DNA from: Paraburkholderia phosphatilytica
GTDB taxonomy: Bacteria > Pseudomonadota > Gammaproteobacteria > Burkholderiales > Burkholderiaceae
Reading direction: 5' to 3'
NCBI RefSeq assembly: GCF_003443895.1
Contig: NZ_QQOA01000002.1
Location: 186,001-250,000 of the forward strand
DNA: 64,000 nt
The position numbers and the translations under genes were made by a program. Within the stretch, counting starts at the first letter, position 1. The number at the start of each line of letters is the position of its first letter. Under the pieces are notes generated by a model, which had not been told where the DNA came from, did no database searches, and saw nothing but the letters and a program-made list of their open reading frames with translations. Positions 55,124 to 63,266 of the stretch are shown here, one piece after another.

Positions 55124-56134
55124 CTACAGGAACCGGTGGCCGAGCCACCACCCTGCCGCGGCCATCACGGCGGACGCGGGAATGGTGAGTATCCACGCCC
55201 ACACGATGTTGCCCGCCACGCCCCAGCGCACCGCGGACAGCTTCTGCGTCGCGCCGACGCCGACGATCGCACCGGTGATCGTATGCGTCGTGGATACCGG
55301 GATACCGAGGAACGAGGCCAGGAACAGCGTCAGCGCGCCGCCGGACTCCGCGCAGAAACCGCCGACGGGCTTCAGCTTCGTGATCTTCTGGCCCATCGTG
55401 CGGACGATCCGCCAGCCGCCGAACAGCGTGCCGAGGCCCATCGACACGTAGCAGCCGCCGATCACCCACAGCGGCGGCGCGGCAGCCGACATCGACGCGT
55501 AGCCGGTCGCGATCAGCAGCATCCAGATGATGCCGATGGTCTTCTGTGCGTCGTTGCCGCCGTGGCCCAGGCTGTAGAGTGCGGCGGACAACAGCTGTAG
55601 GCGCCGGAAGCGCCGGTCGACCTTGCTCGGCGGCGTGCGGAAATACATCCACGACACGACCAGCATGAAGAACGAGCCGAGCACGAAGCCCAGCAGCGGC
55701 GAGATGATGATGAACGCGACCGTCTTCATCAGCCCGTCGAAATTGAGCGCGCCCCAGCCCGACTTCGCCAGCGCCGCGCCGACGAGCCCGCCGATCAGCG
55801 CGTGCGACGAGCTCGACGGAATGCCGTAGAGCCACGTGATGATGTTCCAGCCGATCGCGCCGACGAGCGCGCCGAACACGACGTAGTGATCGACGATGCC
55901 GGGATCGATCGTGCCCTTGCCGACGGTCTGCGCGACCCTCAGGTGAAAGATGAAATACGCGATGACGTTGAAGAGCGCGGCGAACGCCACCGCCTGCTGC
56001 GGCTTCAGCACGCCGGTGGAGACGACGGTGGCGATGGAATTCGCGGCGTCGTGAAAGCCGTTCATGAAGTCGAACACGAGCGAGATCGCGACGAGCAGCG
56101 CGACCGCCCAGATGGCCAGTTGGATCGAATGCAT
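55124..56134 (-). CDS. Inorganic phosphate transporter, Pit family
   Basis: PiT family, 336 aa with about ten helices, proton-coupled uptake of metal phosphate. The duplicated PD001131 signature is seen as DFMNGFHDAANSIATVVST near residue 25-45 and SLGHGGNDAQKTIG near residue 190. It starts 13 bp after the DUF47 gene, so the two form an operon. Low-affinity phosphate uptake is the family function. Confidence 0.95.
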   Translation of the reverse strand: MHSIQLAIWAVALLVAISLVFDFMNGFHDAANSIATVVSTGVLKPQQAVAFAALFNVIAYFIFHLRVAQTVGKGTIDPGIVDHYVVFGALVGAIGWNIITWLYGIPSSSSHALIGGLVGAALAKSGWGALNFDGLMKTVAFIIISPLLGFVLGSFFMLVVSWMYFRTPPSKVDRRFRRLQLLSAALYSLGHGGNDAQKTIGIIWMLLIATGYASMSAAAPPLWVIGGCYVSMGLGTLFGGWRIVRTMGQKITKLKPVGGFCAESGGALTLFLASFLGIPVSTTHTITGAIVGVGATQKLSAVRWGVAGNIVWAWILTIPASAVMAAAGWWLGHRFL

Positions 56135-56146
56135 CAGGGCGTCCGC

Positions 56147-56773
56147 TCAGGCGTTTTCCAGCACGATGCCTTCGATGATGTTCGCGACATCCTCGCACTT
56201 GTCGGTGATCGTCTCGAGCAGCTCGTAGATCGCTTTCAGCTTGATCAGCGTCTTGACGTCGTCTTCCTCGCGGAAGAGCTTCGACATCGCCGCGCGCAGC
56301 ACGCGGTCCGCTTCGGACTCGAGCCGGTCGATGTCCTCGCACGCTTTCAGGATCTGGCTCGCCTGCTTCAGGTCGGACAGCATCGCGACCGCCGCCTGCA
56401 CGCGCTCGCAGGTTTTCGTCGAGATGTGCGCGAGCTGGCTCGCCTCCGACGTCACCGACTGCACGTCGTACAGCGAAATGGCCGTTGCGACGTCCTCCAT
56501 CAGGTCGAGGATGTCGTCCATCGTCGTGATCAGCTTGTGGATTTCGTCGCGGTCGAGCGGCGTGATGAAGGTCTTGTGCAGCAGGTCGATCGTTTCGTGC
56601 GTCAGCTTGTCGGCGGCCTTCTCGGCTTGCTGCACGTTCTGCTTGTGAACTTCGGCGTCGTGGAGATTATCGATCAGCAGTTCGAGTTCGTGGCTCGCTG
56701 AGACGATGAACCTGGCGTGGGCGTTGAAAATCTCGAAGAACTTGCCTTCGGTTGGCATGAAGCGGCCGAACAT
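56147..56773 (-). CDS. DUF47 (PhoU-like) Pit accessory protein
   Basis: 208 aa, all-helical, TIGR00153 type. Starts MFGRFMPTEGKFFEIFNAHARF, with KAADKLTHETIDLLHKTFITPLDRDEI (split) carrying PhoU-like metal-binding acids. The pair DUF47-pit is the standard arrangement; the protein is thought to regulate transporter activity. TACAAT at about 56821-56826 is a possible -10. Confidence 0.92.
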   Translation of the reverse strand: MFGRFMPTEGKFFEIFNAHARFIVSASHELELLIDNLHDAEVHKQNVQQAEKAADKLTHETIDLLHKTFITPLDRDEIHKLITTMDDILDLMEDVATAISLYDVQSVTSEASQLAHISTKTCERVQAAVAMLSDLKQASQILKACEDIDRLESEADRVLRAAMSKLFREEDDVKTLIKLKAIYELLETITDKCEDVANIIEGIVLENA

Positions 56774-56925
56774 TGGAATCCCGGGAAATGGTCATGTTGT
56801 GACTGACATAAAACTGCCACATTGTACCGTTTCGGGGCACTCCGACGCACCCACTGCATGCATCGGCGCGTCGCGCGAGCGACACATCCGGTGCCGTTCG
56901 CGTCCGCCTTCGCCCGCCCTCGCCT

Positions 56926-59349
56926 TTAATCGCTGTAGAAATTCTGCGCGCCGGCGAAGTTGTCGAACTTCGTGAACTGCCCGTGGAACGTGAGCCGCAC
57001 CGGGCCGATCGGACCGTTACGCTGCTTGCCGATGATGATTTCCGCGGTGCCCTTGTCCTGACTGTCCGGGTTGTAGACCTCGTCGCGATAAATGAACAGG
57101 ATCACGTCCGCGTCCTGTTCGATAGCGCCGGATTCGCGCAGGTCGGACATCACCGGCCGCTTGTTCGGGCGCTGTTCCAGACCGCGGTTCAGCTGCGACA
57201 GCGCGATCACCGGCACGTCGAGTTCTTTCGCGAGGCTCTTCAGCGAGCGCGAGATTTCCGAGATTTCGGTCGCGCGGTTTTCGCCCTGCGAGGAGCCGCT
57301 CATCAGCTGCAGGTAGTCGACGATGATGAGGCCGAGCTTGCCGCACTGACGCGACAGACGCCGCGCGCGCGAGCGCAGTTCCATCGGGTTCAGGCCGCCG
57401 GTTTCGTCGATGAAGATCTGCGCCTCGCTCATTTTCTGCACCGCATGCGTGAGCTTCGGCCAGTCTTCGTCGGTGAGGCGCCCGGTACGCATCCGGTGCT
57501 GATCGAGCCGGCCGACCGAGCCGAGCATACGCATGGTGAGCTGCGTGCCCGGCATTTCCATCGAGAACACCGCCACCGGCAACCCGTACTCGACGGCCAC
57601 GTATTCGCCGATGTTCATCGAGAACGCCGTGTTGTGCGTCACGACGTAGTCGTCGGTGACGTAAAGGCGCGACGGATGCGACACGGAGATGCACCGCGTC
57701 TGCGTGATCCGCGTGGGTTCGATCGACACGATCACCGGCATCTTGCGTCTGACGCGCCCACGTTCGAGACGCTCGCGCTTGCCTTCGAACAGGAACAGGC
57801 TCTGCGGATCCGGATGGCTGATCGTGCATTGGTATGCCGTCGCGCCTTCCTTGCGTACGCCGTCGCGCACGAACGAGGTCCGCTTCTCCGACACCGAGCA
57901 CCAGCCGCCGAGCGAGCGCACCAGCTCGCAGACGTCCTGCGCAAGCCGCGGGCTCGCCGTCGAATAGCGCACCGTGCCCCACGACTCCACCCAGCCGTCG
58001 GTGTCAAGCAGGCCGCGCAGAACGTCGAGACGCACTGACCTGGCGGCGTCCAGATAGGCGCGCGGAATGAACTTGTCGTGGCTCGTGCAGCCCCAGAGGC
58101 TCAGACGTTCGAGCGCCTGCTTGACCGGATTGGCGGCGGGCCGCGCCGCATTCTCGCTCGCAGGTCGATGCTTGATCCGCCAGTCGTACTGGCCGCCGTA
58201 CGTGAGTTCCATCGCTTCGCCGACGCGCGCACGCATGCGCTCGAGCGTCTCCTCGGCCTTCACGCTGAAGCGCACGGACGTACCGCCGATCGCGCCATCG
58301 CCGAGCAGCGCGCCGAGCACCCACGGGTCAACCGGCAAGGTTTCCTCGTGACCGAAATCGCCGCTGGGCAGATCTATCCACAGGCGGTTCTGGTAACGCT
58401 TCTTCGTCAGCAGCTCGCGCAACCCCGCCGTATTGACGACCCGAGGCTGGGTCCAGCCGCGATAGTGGACGCGCCACAGGTGCTCGTCGCAGCACTCGGC
58501 AGAACGGCCATCGGAAAACCGCACCCGGTAGACCTGCCGTTCGCCCTGCGGGTAGAGGCCGGTCACCATCGAAGGCGCGCCGTCGACCGATGCCAGCGCA
58601 TCGCCGCGCTCCAGGTCGCCCATCCGTTTCCAGCCCGACAAGGTCTTCACGCGCGCGTCGAGCGGCTGTGCCTTACCCATCGACGGTCTTCCCGCCACGA
58701 TGATCAGTTCGCCGCCGTGCATGCCGGACGTCATCCGGTCGAGGTCCACGAAGCCGGTCGGTGTGCCGGTCACATCGCTGGGGTTCGCGGTGTGATACAG
58801 CGTGTCGATCCGCTCGACCACCTGAGTCAGCAGGGGCCCGATCTCGAGGAAGCCCTGGGTGCCACGCGCGCCGTCTTCGGCGATCGAGAACACCTTCGAT
58901 TCCGCCTCGTCCAGCAGCTGGCGCACTTCCTTGCCTTGCGGATTGAACGCGTCGGCGGAGATCTCGTCGGCGACCGAAACCAGCCGGCGCAGCACCGCGC
59001 GGTCGCGCACGATCTCCGCATAGCGGCGGATGTTCGCCGCGCTCGGCGTGTTCTGCGCGAGCGCGTTCAGGTAGGCGAGACCGCCCACTTCGTCCGCCTT
59101 GCCGGCGGTGCCGAGCGCTTCGTACACGGTGATCACGTCCGCTGGACGCGTCGCGGCGATCAGCCTGCCGATGTGCTCGAAGATGATCCGGTGGTCGTAG
59201 CGGTAGAAGTCGCTCTGCGCGAGGAAGTCCGCGATGCGGTCCCATGCGGCGTTATCGAGCAGCAGGCCGCCGAGCACCGATTGCTCGGCCTCGATGGAAT
59301 GCGGCGGGACTTTCAGCTGCTCGATCTGGGGGTCGTTCGGTGCGTTCAT
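56926..59349 (-). CDS. dnaB: Replicative DNA helicase DnaB, interrupted by an intein
   Basis: 807 aa precursor; removing 347 intein residues (227-573) leaves 460 aa, the expected DnaB length. The N-terminal primase-binding domain (SIEAEQSVLGGLLLDN onward) and the RecA-like domain (Walker B LIIVDYLQLM, then QRNGPIGPVRLTF) are normal. The intein splits the Walker A loop GRPSMGK / T, so unspliced protein should be inactive. It lies downstream of the rpsF operon, separated by a terminator. It must splice for the cell to live unless there is a second dnaB. Confidence 0.97.
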   Translation of the reverse strand: MNAPNDPQIEQLKVPPHSIEAEQSVLGGLLLDNAAWDRIADFLAQSDFYRYDHRIIFEHIGRLIAATRPADVITVYEALGTAGKADEVGGLAYLNALAQNTPSAANIRRYAEIVRDRAVLRRLVSVADEISADAFNPQGKEVRQLLDEAESKVFSIAEDGARGTQGFLEIGPLLTQVVERIDTLYHTANPSDVTGTPTGFVDLDRMTSGMHGGELIIVAGRPSMGKAQPLDARVKTLSGWKRMGDLERGDALASVDGAPSMVTGLYPQGERQVYRVRFSDGRSAECCDEHLWRVHYRGWTQPRVVNTAGLRELLTKKRYQNRLWIDLPSGDFGHEETLPVDPWVLGALLGDGAIGGTSVRFSVKAEETLERMRARVGEAMELTYGGQYDWRIKHRPASENAARPAANPVKQALERLSLWGCTSHDKFIPRAYLDAARSVRLDVLRGLLDTDGWVESWGTVRYSTASPRLAQDVCELVRSLGGWCSVSEKRTSFVRDGVRKEGATAYQCTISHPDPQSLFLFEGKRERLERGRVRRKMPVIVSIEPTRITQTRCISVSHPSRLYVTDDYVVTHNTAFSMNIGEYVAVEYGLPVAVFSMEMPGTQLTMRMLGSVGRLDQHRMRTGRLTDEDWPKLTHAVQKMSEAQIFIDETGGLNPMELRSRARRLSRQCGKLGLIIVDYLQLMSGSSQGENRATEISEISRSLKSLAKELDVPVIALSQLNRGLEQRPNKRPVMSDLRESGAIEQDADVILFIYRDEVYNPDSQDKGTAEIIIGKQRNGPIGPVRLTFHGQFTKFDNFAGAQNFYSD
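57631..58671 (-). mobile_element. DnaB intein with LAGLIDADG endonuclease, probable class 3
   Basis: Encodes 347 aa inserted between Lys226 and Thr574 of the precursor (DnaB-b site). It begins with Ala (AQPLDARVKTLSGWKRM), not Cys or Ser. Block B is SAECCDEHLWRVHY with Trp66; block F has Cys327 (TRCISVSHP); block G ends VVTHN with Thr345, followed by Thr+1. These Trp-Cys-Thr positions define class 3 inteins, which use the block F Cys as first nucleophile. Endonuclease blocks are LGALLGDGAI (Asp125) and LRGLLDTDGW (Asp225), both with catalytic acid. Numbers are intein positions. Confidence 0.92.
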
Positions 59350-59461
59350 GGGTGGGAATTATCCGGCAATGCCGGCTCGCCGGAAAGCACGACGGAAAAA
59401 TGCTCAGGCAAGCAATCCGGCAAGCCATTCAGGAGGCAATCCAGCACGCGATCCGGCAAAG

Positions 59462-59497
59462 AAAAAAGGCAGGCCCGGAAATCCGGTTCCTGCCTTT
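59462..59497 (-). terminator. Intrinsic terminator of the rpsF operon
   Basis: AAAGGCAGG (59465-59473) and CCTGCCTTT (59489-59497) pair, with inner CCGG pairs. On the minus strand the 3' arm leads into a T-run (A-run 59462-59467). It separates rplI from dnaB. Confidence 0.88.
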
Positions 59498-59585
59498 CTG
59501 GCTGCCAGTGACCGACGCAAGAGCGCGGGTCCCGGCTTGCCCGACACGCCAGCGATGCTGGCGCGACGAGCGGCGCAACAAGCGC

Positions 59586-60038
59586 TTAGACGTGCTCGCC
59601 CAGCACCGACACAGTGACGTCCACGAGGACGTCCGTGTGCAGCGAAATCTGGACCGGATGATCGCCCACGATCTTCAGCGGGCCTTCCGGCAGACGCACT
59701 TGCGACTTCTCGATCGAGAAGCCTTGCTTGTTCACTGCTTCGGCGATATCGGCGTTCGTCACCGAGCCGAACAGACGGCCGTCGACGCCAGCCTTCTGTG
59801 CGATCTGGATCGTCGAACCGGCGAGCTTTTCGCCCTGGCCTTGCGCCGTTGCCAGCTTTTCGCCAGCGGCCTTTTCGAGTTCGGCGCGGCGAACTTCGAA
59901 TTCGGCGATCGCTTCCTTCGTGGCGCGGCGAGCCTGCTTGTTCGGGATCAGAAAGTTACGGGCGTAGCCGTCCTTGACCTTGACGATGTCGCCCAGGTTG
60001 CCGACGTTCAACACTTTTTCGAGAAGAATGATCTGCAT
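59586..60038 (-). CDS. rplI: 50S ribosomal protein L9
   Basis: 150 aa, normal length. [19 protein letters not shown] and [16 protein letters not shown] form the rRNA-binding N-domain; the long helix and C-domain follow. Last gene of rpsF-priB-rpsR-rplI, 28 bp after rpsR. Confidence 0.98.
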   Translation of the reverse strand: MQIILLEKVLNVGNLGDIVKVKDGYARNFLIPNKQARRATKEAIAEFEVRRAELEKAAGEKLATAQGQGEKLAGSTIQIAQKAGVDGRLFGSVTNADIAEAVNKQGFSIEKSQVRLPEGPLKIVGDHPVQISLHTDVLVDVTVSVLGEHV

Positions 60039-60065
60039 TCGGTTGCTCCTTGTCGCGGCGCCGGG

Positions 60066-60341
60066 TTAGGCCTTGTGCTGGTCGGTGTACGGCATCAGCG
60101 CGAGGAAACGCGCGCGCTTGATGGCCGTGTCCAGCTGGCGTTGATAGTGGGCCTTGGTACCCGTCAGACGCGCCGGCGTGATCTTGCCGTTCTCGCCGAT
60201 GAAGTCCTTCAGCGTGTCGATGTCCTTGTAGTCGATCTGTTCGACGCCAGCAGCCGTGAAACGGCAGAACTTCTTGCGCTTGAAGAGCGGGTTCTGTTGC
60301 TGACGACGCTTGTCGAATTTCTTACCAGTCGGGCGGGGCAT
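60066..60341 (-). CDS. rpsR: 30S ribosomal protein S18
   Basis: 91 aa, a standard S18 with the [19 protein letters not shown] core and basic N-terminus ([15 protein letters not shown]). It is bound by S6 in the ribosome. Two bases separate it from priB. Confidence 0.98.
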   Translation of the reverse strand: MPRPTGKKFDKRRQQQNPLFKRKKFCRFTAAGVEQIDYKDIDTLKDFIGENGKITPARLTGTKAHYQRQLDTAIKRARFLALMPYTDQHKA

Positions 60342-60343
60342 GA

Positions 60344-60643
60344 TTAGTCCTTTCCTGTGTCCTGCATTTCGGTGATGTGAAACACCAGGGTTCGCGCGTT
60401 ACGGCTCTTTTTCGCCAGAAAACCGGTGAAGAGCGTTTCGACGCCCATTCCGCAGTTTTCGAGCTTGCCGCTCGCCTCGCCTGCCGCCACCGCCGGCATC
60501 GTCAGTTCGACCTGCCGGGCGATGCCGGCTTCGACGACTTCCGTGCGGTGCTGCAACGTGCAGCTTGCGATCGGAACACCGGCCGGTGTGTAACGTACCG
60601 GTTCGCGTTCGACGATGCTTGCCGAGAGCTGCAGCCTGTTCAC
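60344..60643 (-). CDS. priB: Primosomal replication protein N (PriB)
   Basis: 99 aa OB-fold single-strand DNA-binding protein for replication restart, starting with GTG ([13 protein letters not shown]). Motifs are [17 protein letters not shown] and [17 protein letters not shown]. It lies between rpsF and rpsR as usual in betaproteobacteria, upstream of dnaB, its primosome partner. Confidence 0.95.
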   Translation of the reverse strand: MNRLQLSASIVEREPVRYTPAGVPIASCTLQHRTEVVEAGIARQVELTMPAVAAGEASGKLENCGMGVETLFTGFLAKKSRNARTLVFHITEMQDTGKD

Positions 60644-60711
60644 TTGACGATCAGTGGGTCAGTTGAACGAAGGGGCGCAAGTGCGACGTGATTCCCTGAT
60701 GGCTTGTGTCT

Positions 60712-61083
60712 TTAAGCCTGCGCTTCGGACGGCTGGGCAGCCGCCTTCTTGGCTTCTTCGCGCTGCACTTCCTTCATCATCGGCGACGGGCCGGTTTCGG
60801 CCTTCTTCATCTTGACGATGAGGTGACGCAGCACCGCGTCGTTGAACTTGAACGCGTGTTCGAGCTCTTCGAGCGTGGCCTGGTCGCATTCGATGTTCAT
60901 GCAGACGTAGTGAGCCTTCGCGAGTTTCTCGATCATGTAGGCCAGCTGGCGACGGCCCCAGTCTTCGATACGGTGGATCTGGCCACCGTGCGACGTGATC
61001 GTCGACTTGTAACGCTCGATCATCGCGGGCACCTGTTCGCTCTGGTCCGGGTGCACGATGAAGACGATTTCGTAATGACGCAT
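60712..61083 (-). CDS. rpsF: 30S ribosomal protein S6
   Basis: 123 aa, starts [18 protein letters not shown], the canonical S6 N-terminus; an upstream in-frame ATG at 61134 was rejected. AAGGAG precedes the ATG. The C-terminus ends in an Ala/Glu-rich tail ([14 protein letters not shown]). First gene of the operon, behind a consensus-spaced promoter. Confidence 0.98.
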   Translation of the reverse strand: MRHYEIVFIVHPDQSEQVPAMIERYKSTITSHGGQIHRIEDWGRRQLAYMIEKLAKAHYVCMNIECDQATLEELEHAFKFNDAVLRHLIVKMKKAETGPSPMMKEVQREEAKKAAAQPSEAQA

Positions 61084-61148
61084 ACACACTCCTTGTGGAT
61101 ATAAGCCGCCCGGGCGTCTGAACCGGTGCGGCAAGTGAGAAGCCGGAG

Positions 61149-61177
61149 ATTGTAGCGCGAGTGGCGACAGTGCGCAA
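61149..61177 (-). promoter_or_regulatory. Sigma70 promoter of the rpsF operon
   Basis: Minus strand: TTGCGC (61172-61177), 17-nt spacer, TACAAT (61149-61154). The leader to the rpsF ATG would be about 60 nt, enough for the S6/S18 autoregulatory mRNA structure known elsewhere, though I did not fold it. Confidence 0.7.
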
Positions 61178-61282
61178 GGTTTATTGACGAAACGCGCGCG
61201 GTTTCCGGTGTGTTTTCAGGCACTTGGGGGAAACCGCGAAGCCGCTGCATTCCCGCGGTAACCCCTAGAAAGCACGCAGCGC

Positions 61283-62281
61283 TCAGCTTCCCGCCGCGTC
61301 TTTCTCCGTCTGCGCGCCCGCAAGACGCGCGTCGAGCGCCTTGTGGAGTGCCGCGAGCGCGTCCGGCTCGGCGTCGCTGACTGCCCACCACGCCATGCCG
61401 GCCGCCTGCCAGCGCGCCACCGCGTAGCCGTCGCGCGGCGCGGCGGGCGCCGGGCCGTCGGCCGCGGGTGCGCCCGGCGGGAACACGTACACGTCGATCA
61501 CGTGCTTCTTGTAGCGGTACACCAGCACCGCGACCCGCTCGTGCCCCACGTAGTCGAGCCGCCCGCCCACCAGCGCGAAGCCCTCGGGCGCCATGTCGAA
61601 CACCGGCGGCGCATAGTCGATCCGGCCGTTGAACCACGGCTTCACGGTGTGCCGGTCGGTCGATACGACGTCGATGTCGCGGCCTGACAGTTCCGCCCGC
61701 ACGTGACTCGCGACCAGTTCGTCGACGAACGGACCGCCATCGTCGCCACTCGCCGCGTGACGCACCAGCAGCGTCACCGCCAGCACCGCCGCGCACAGCG
61801 CGAAGCCGAACGCGGCCAGCCAGCGGGTGCTGAACGCGCGTGCACCGGCCGCCGTTCCGCCGTTCGCGGAGCCGTCGCGCGAGTCCTTCGACGCGACGCC
61901 GGGAAACAGGAGACCGTTGGGCAGCCATCCACGCCATCCGCGCCCCTTGCCATGTCCGGCCCGCGACGGCCCGCGCCGCGCTTCGCCGGCATCATCGGCG
62001 GCCGACACCGGCGCGGCCTCGTCGCCCGCATCGGCAACGCCCGCCGCCTCCACCGCAACCTCAACCGCCGGCAACCCGGCAACGATCGCCGCGCGCAGGC
62101 TCTCCGGCGCCCGCTGATAGGCGACCGAGCGCATCGCGCCGGACACCGCGCGCAGCACGGCGCCGTCGCGCTGGCAGTCCGCGCAGCCCGACAGATGCTG
62201 CCGCACGCGCCAGTCGTCGGCGGCGGAAAGCTCGCGATCCATGCTCGCATCGAGGAGCGGACGCACGTCGTCACAGTTCAT
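61283..62281 (-). CDS. Anti-sigma factor with zinc-finger (ZAS) domain
   Basis: 332 aa membrane protein. The N-terminal ZAS motif has Cys3, His29, Cys33 and Cys36 (QHLSGCADC), which bind sigma. A Gly/Arg-rich linker and a single transmembrane helix (~RWLAAFGFALCAAVLAVTLLV, residues 152-172) precede a periplasmic domain that may sense the signal. Its start overlaps the sigma gene end by 11 bp (62271-62281), so they are made together. Confidence 0.9.
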   Translation of the reverse strand: MNCDDVRPLLDASMDRELSAADDWRVRQHLSGCADCQRDGAVLRAVSGAMRSVAYQRAPESLRAAIVAGLPAVEVAVEAAGVADAGDEAAPVSAADDAGEARRGPSRAGHGKGRGWRGWLPNGLLFPGVASKDSRDGSANGGTAAGARAFSTRWLAAFGFALCAAVLAVTLLVRHAASGDDGGPFVDELVASHVRAELSGRDIDVVSTDRHTVKPWFNGRIDYAPPVFDMAPEGFALVGGRLDYVGHERVAVLVYRYKKHVIDVYVFPPGAPAADGPAPAAPRDGYAVARWQAAGMAWWAVSDAEPDALAALHKALDARLAGAQTEKDAAGS

Positions 62282-63020
62282 CAGGCGTCTCCCCTACGGA
62301 CTGGTTGAAGGTGGCGCCGCCCGCAAGCAGCTGCGGCGGCAACGGTGCAGCGACGTCGCGGGCAGCCCCGGTATCCGGCTTGCCGCGCTCGGCCGCCCCT
62401 TTGGTTGCCCTCACTGCCGGCGACACGCCCTTGCGCTCCATCGCCATCAGCACGGTGGCGAGCCTGCGGCGGCCCCGCGCGAGCCGCGACATCACGGTGC
62501 CCACCGGCACGCTCGCGATCGTCGCGATCTCGCGATAACTCAGTTCCTCCAGTTCGCGCAACACCAGCACCTCGCGATATTCGACCGGCAGCTGTTCGAG
62601 CGCCGCATGCACGCGCTCCGCATCCTGCGCCTCGATCGCGAGCGTTTCGGGATCGACGCCGCCACTGGCCCAGCCGTCGAGCGGCGTGTCGTCCTGGTTC
62701 TCGTCGAACTCGGCCACTTCCTCCGCCGACGCCCGCCGCCGCCACTCCGTGTACCAGGTGCGCCGCACGATCGCGAGCAGCCACGGGCGCGCGCTGTCGC
62801 CGCGGAACGTATCGAAGAAGCGGAACGCGCGCAGGAAGGCTTCCTGCACGATGTCGTCGGCGTCGCTCGGGTTGCGCGACAGCCAGCGCGCGAGGTTGTA
62901 CGCCGCATCGAGATGCGGCAACGCAAGCGTCTGGAAACGCTGGCTGCGCGCGGCGGCAAGTGCCGCGTCGCTGCGCGGCCCCGCCCGATCGTCTCCGGCC
63001 TTCAGCACGGCATCGTCCAC
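62271..63020 (-). CDS. ECF-type RNA polymerase sigma factor
   Basis: 249 aa. Region 2 is LPHLDAAYNLARWLSRNPSDADDIVQEAF (split), followed by RFFDTFRGDSARPWLLAIVR; region 4 is ALEQLPVEYREVLVLRELEELSYREIA and VPVGTVMSRLARGRRRL. A C-terminal extension of ~50 residues after region 4 is unusual. Divergent metallophosphoesterase and two upstream copies of the same promoter motif suggest autoregulation. ECF subgroup not determined. Confidence 0.92.
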   Translation of the reverse strand: MDDAVLKAGDDRAGPRSDAALAAARSQRFQTLALPHLDAAYNLARWLSRNPSDADDIVQEAFLRAFRFFDTFRGDSARPWLLAIVRRTWYTEWRRRASAEEVAEFDENQDDTPLDGWASGGVDPETLAIEAQDAERVHAALEQLPVEYREVLVLRELEELSYREIATIASVPVGTVMSRLARGRRRLATVLMAMERKGVSPAVRATKGAAERGKPDTGAARDVAAPLPPQLLAGGATFNQSVGETPDEL

Positions 63021-63089
63021 TCCGATTCCCCTCGCTCCCCGTGTGCTCGCGGCTCCCCCTTCGGCGGCGCCCGCGTTACGGCATGCATG

Positions 63090-63114
63090 ACCGGCTACGC
63101 ACTGAGTTTATTCC
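63090..63114 (-). promoter_or_regulatory. Predicted ECF promoter 1 (sigma operon, proximal)
   Basis: Minus strand: GGAATAAA (63107-63114), 13-nt spacer, CGGT (63090-63093). It gives a leader of about 60 nt to the sigma ATG at 63020. Confidence 0.7.
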
Positions 63115-63150
63115 GCGCCGGATGAAAAATCCGCCGCGCCCGATGCACTT

Positions 63151-63175
63151 ACCGTATGCGACGCGCTTTTATTCC
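63151..63175 (-). promoter_or_regulatory. Predicted ECF promoter 2 (sigma operon, distal)
   Basis: Minus strand: GGAATAAA (63168-63175), 13-nt spacer, CGGT (63151-63154). Same structure as promoter 1, 61 bp further from the gene. Confidence 0.65.
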
Positions 63176-63207
63176 CGCGCGGACGGCTTACGGCAAAAAA
63201 TAAAAGG

Positions 63208-63232
63208 GGAATAACGCGCGAAGGCCCGCGGT
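63208..63232 (+). promoter_or_regulatory. Predicted ECF promoter 3 (metallophosphoesterase)
   Basis: Plus strand: GGAATAAC (63208-63215), 13-nt spacer, CGGT (63229-63232). The transcript would start about 63240, just before AAAGGAG and the ATG at 63267. Confidence 0.7.
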
Positions 63233-63266
63233 ACGACACGCAACATCCACCCGAAAGGAGACTTGC

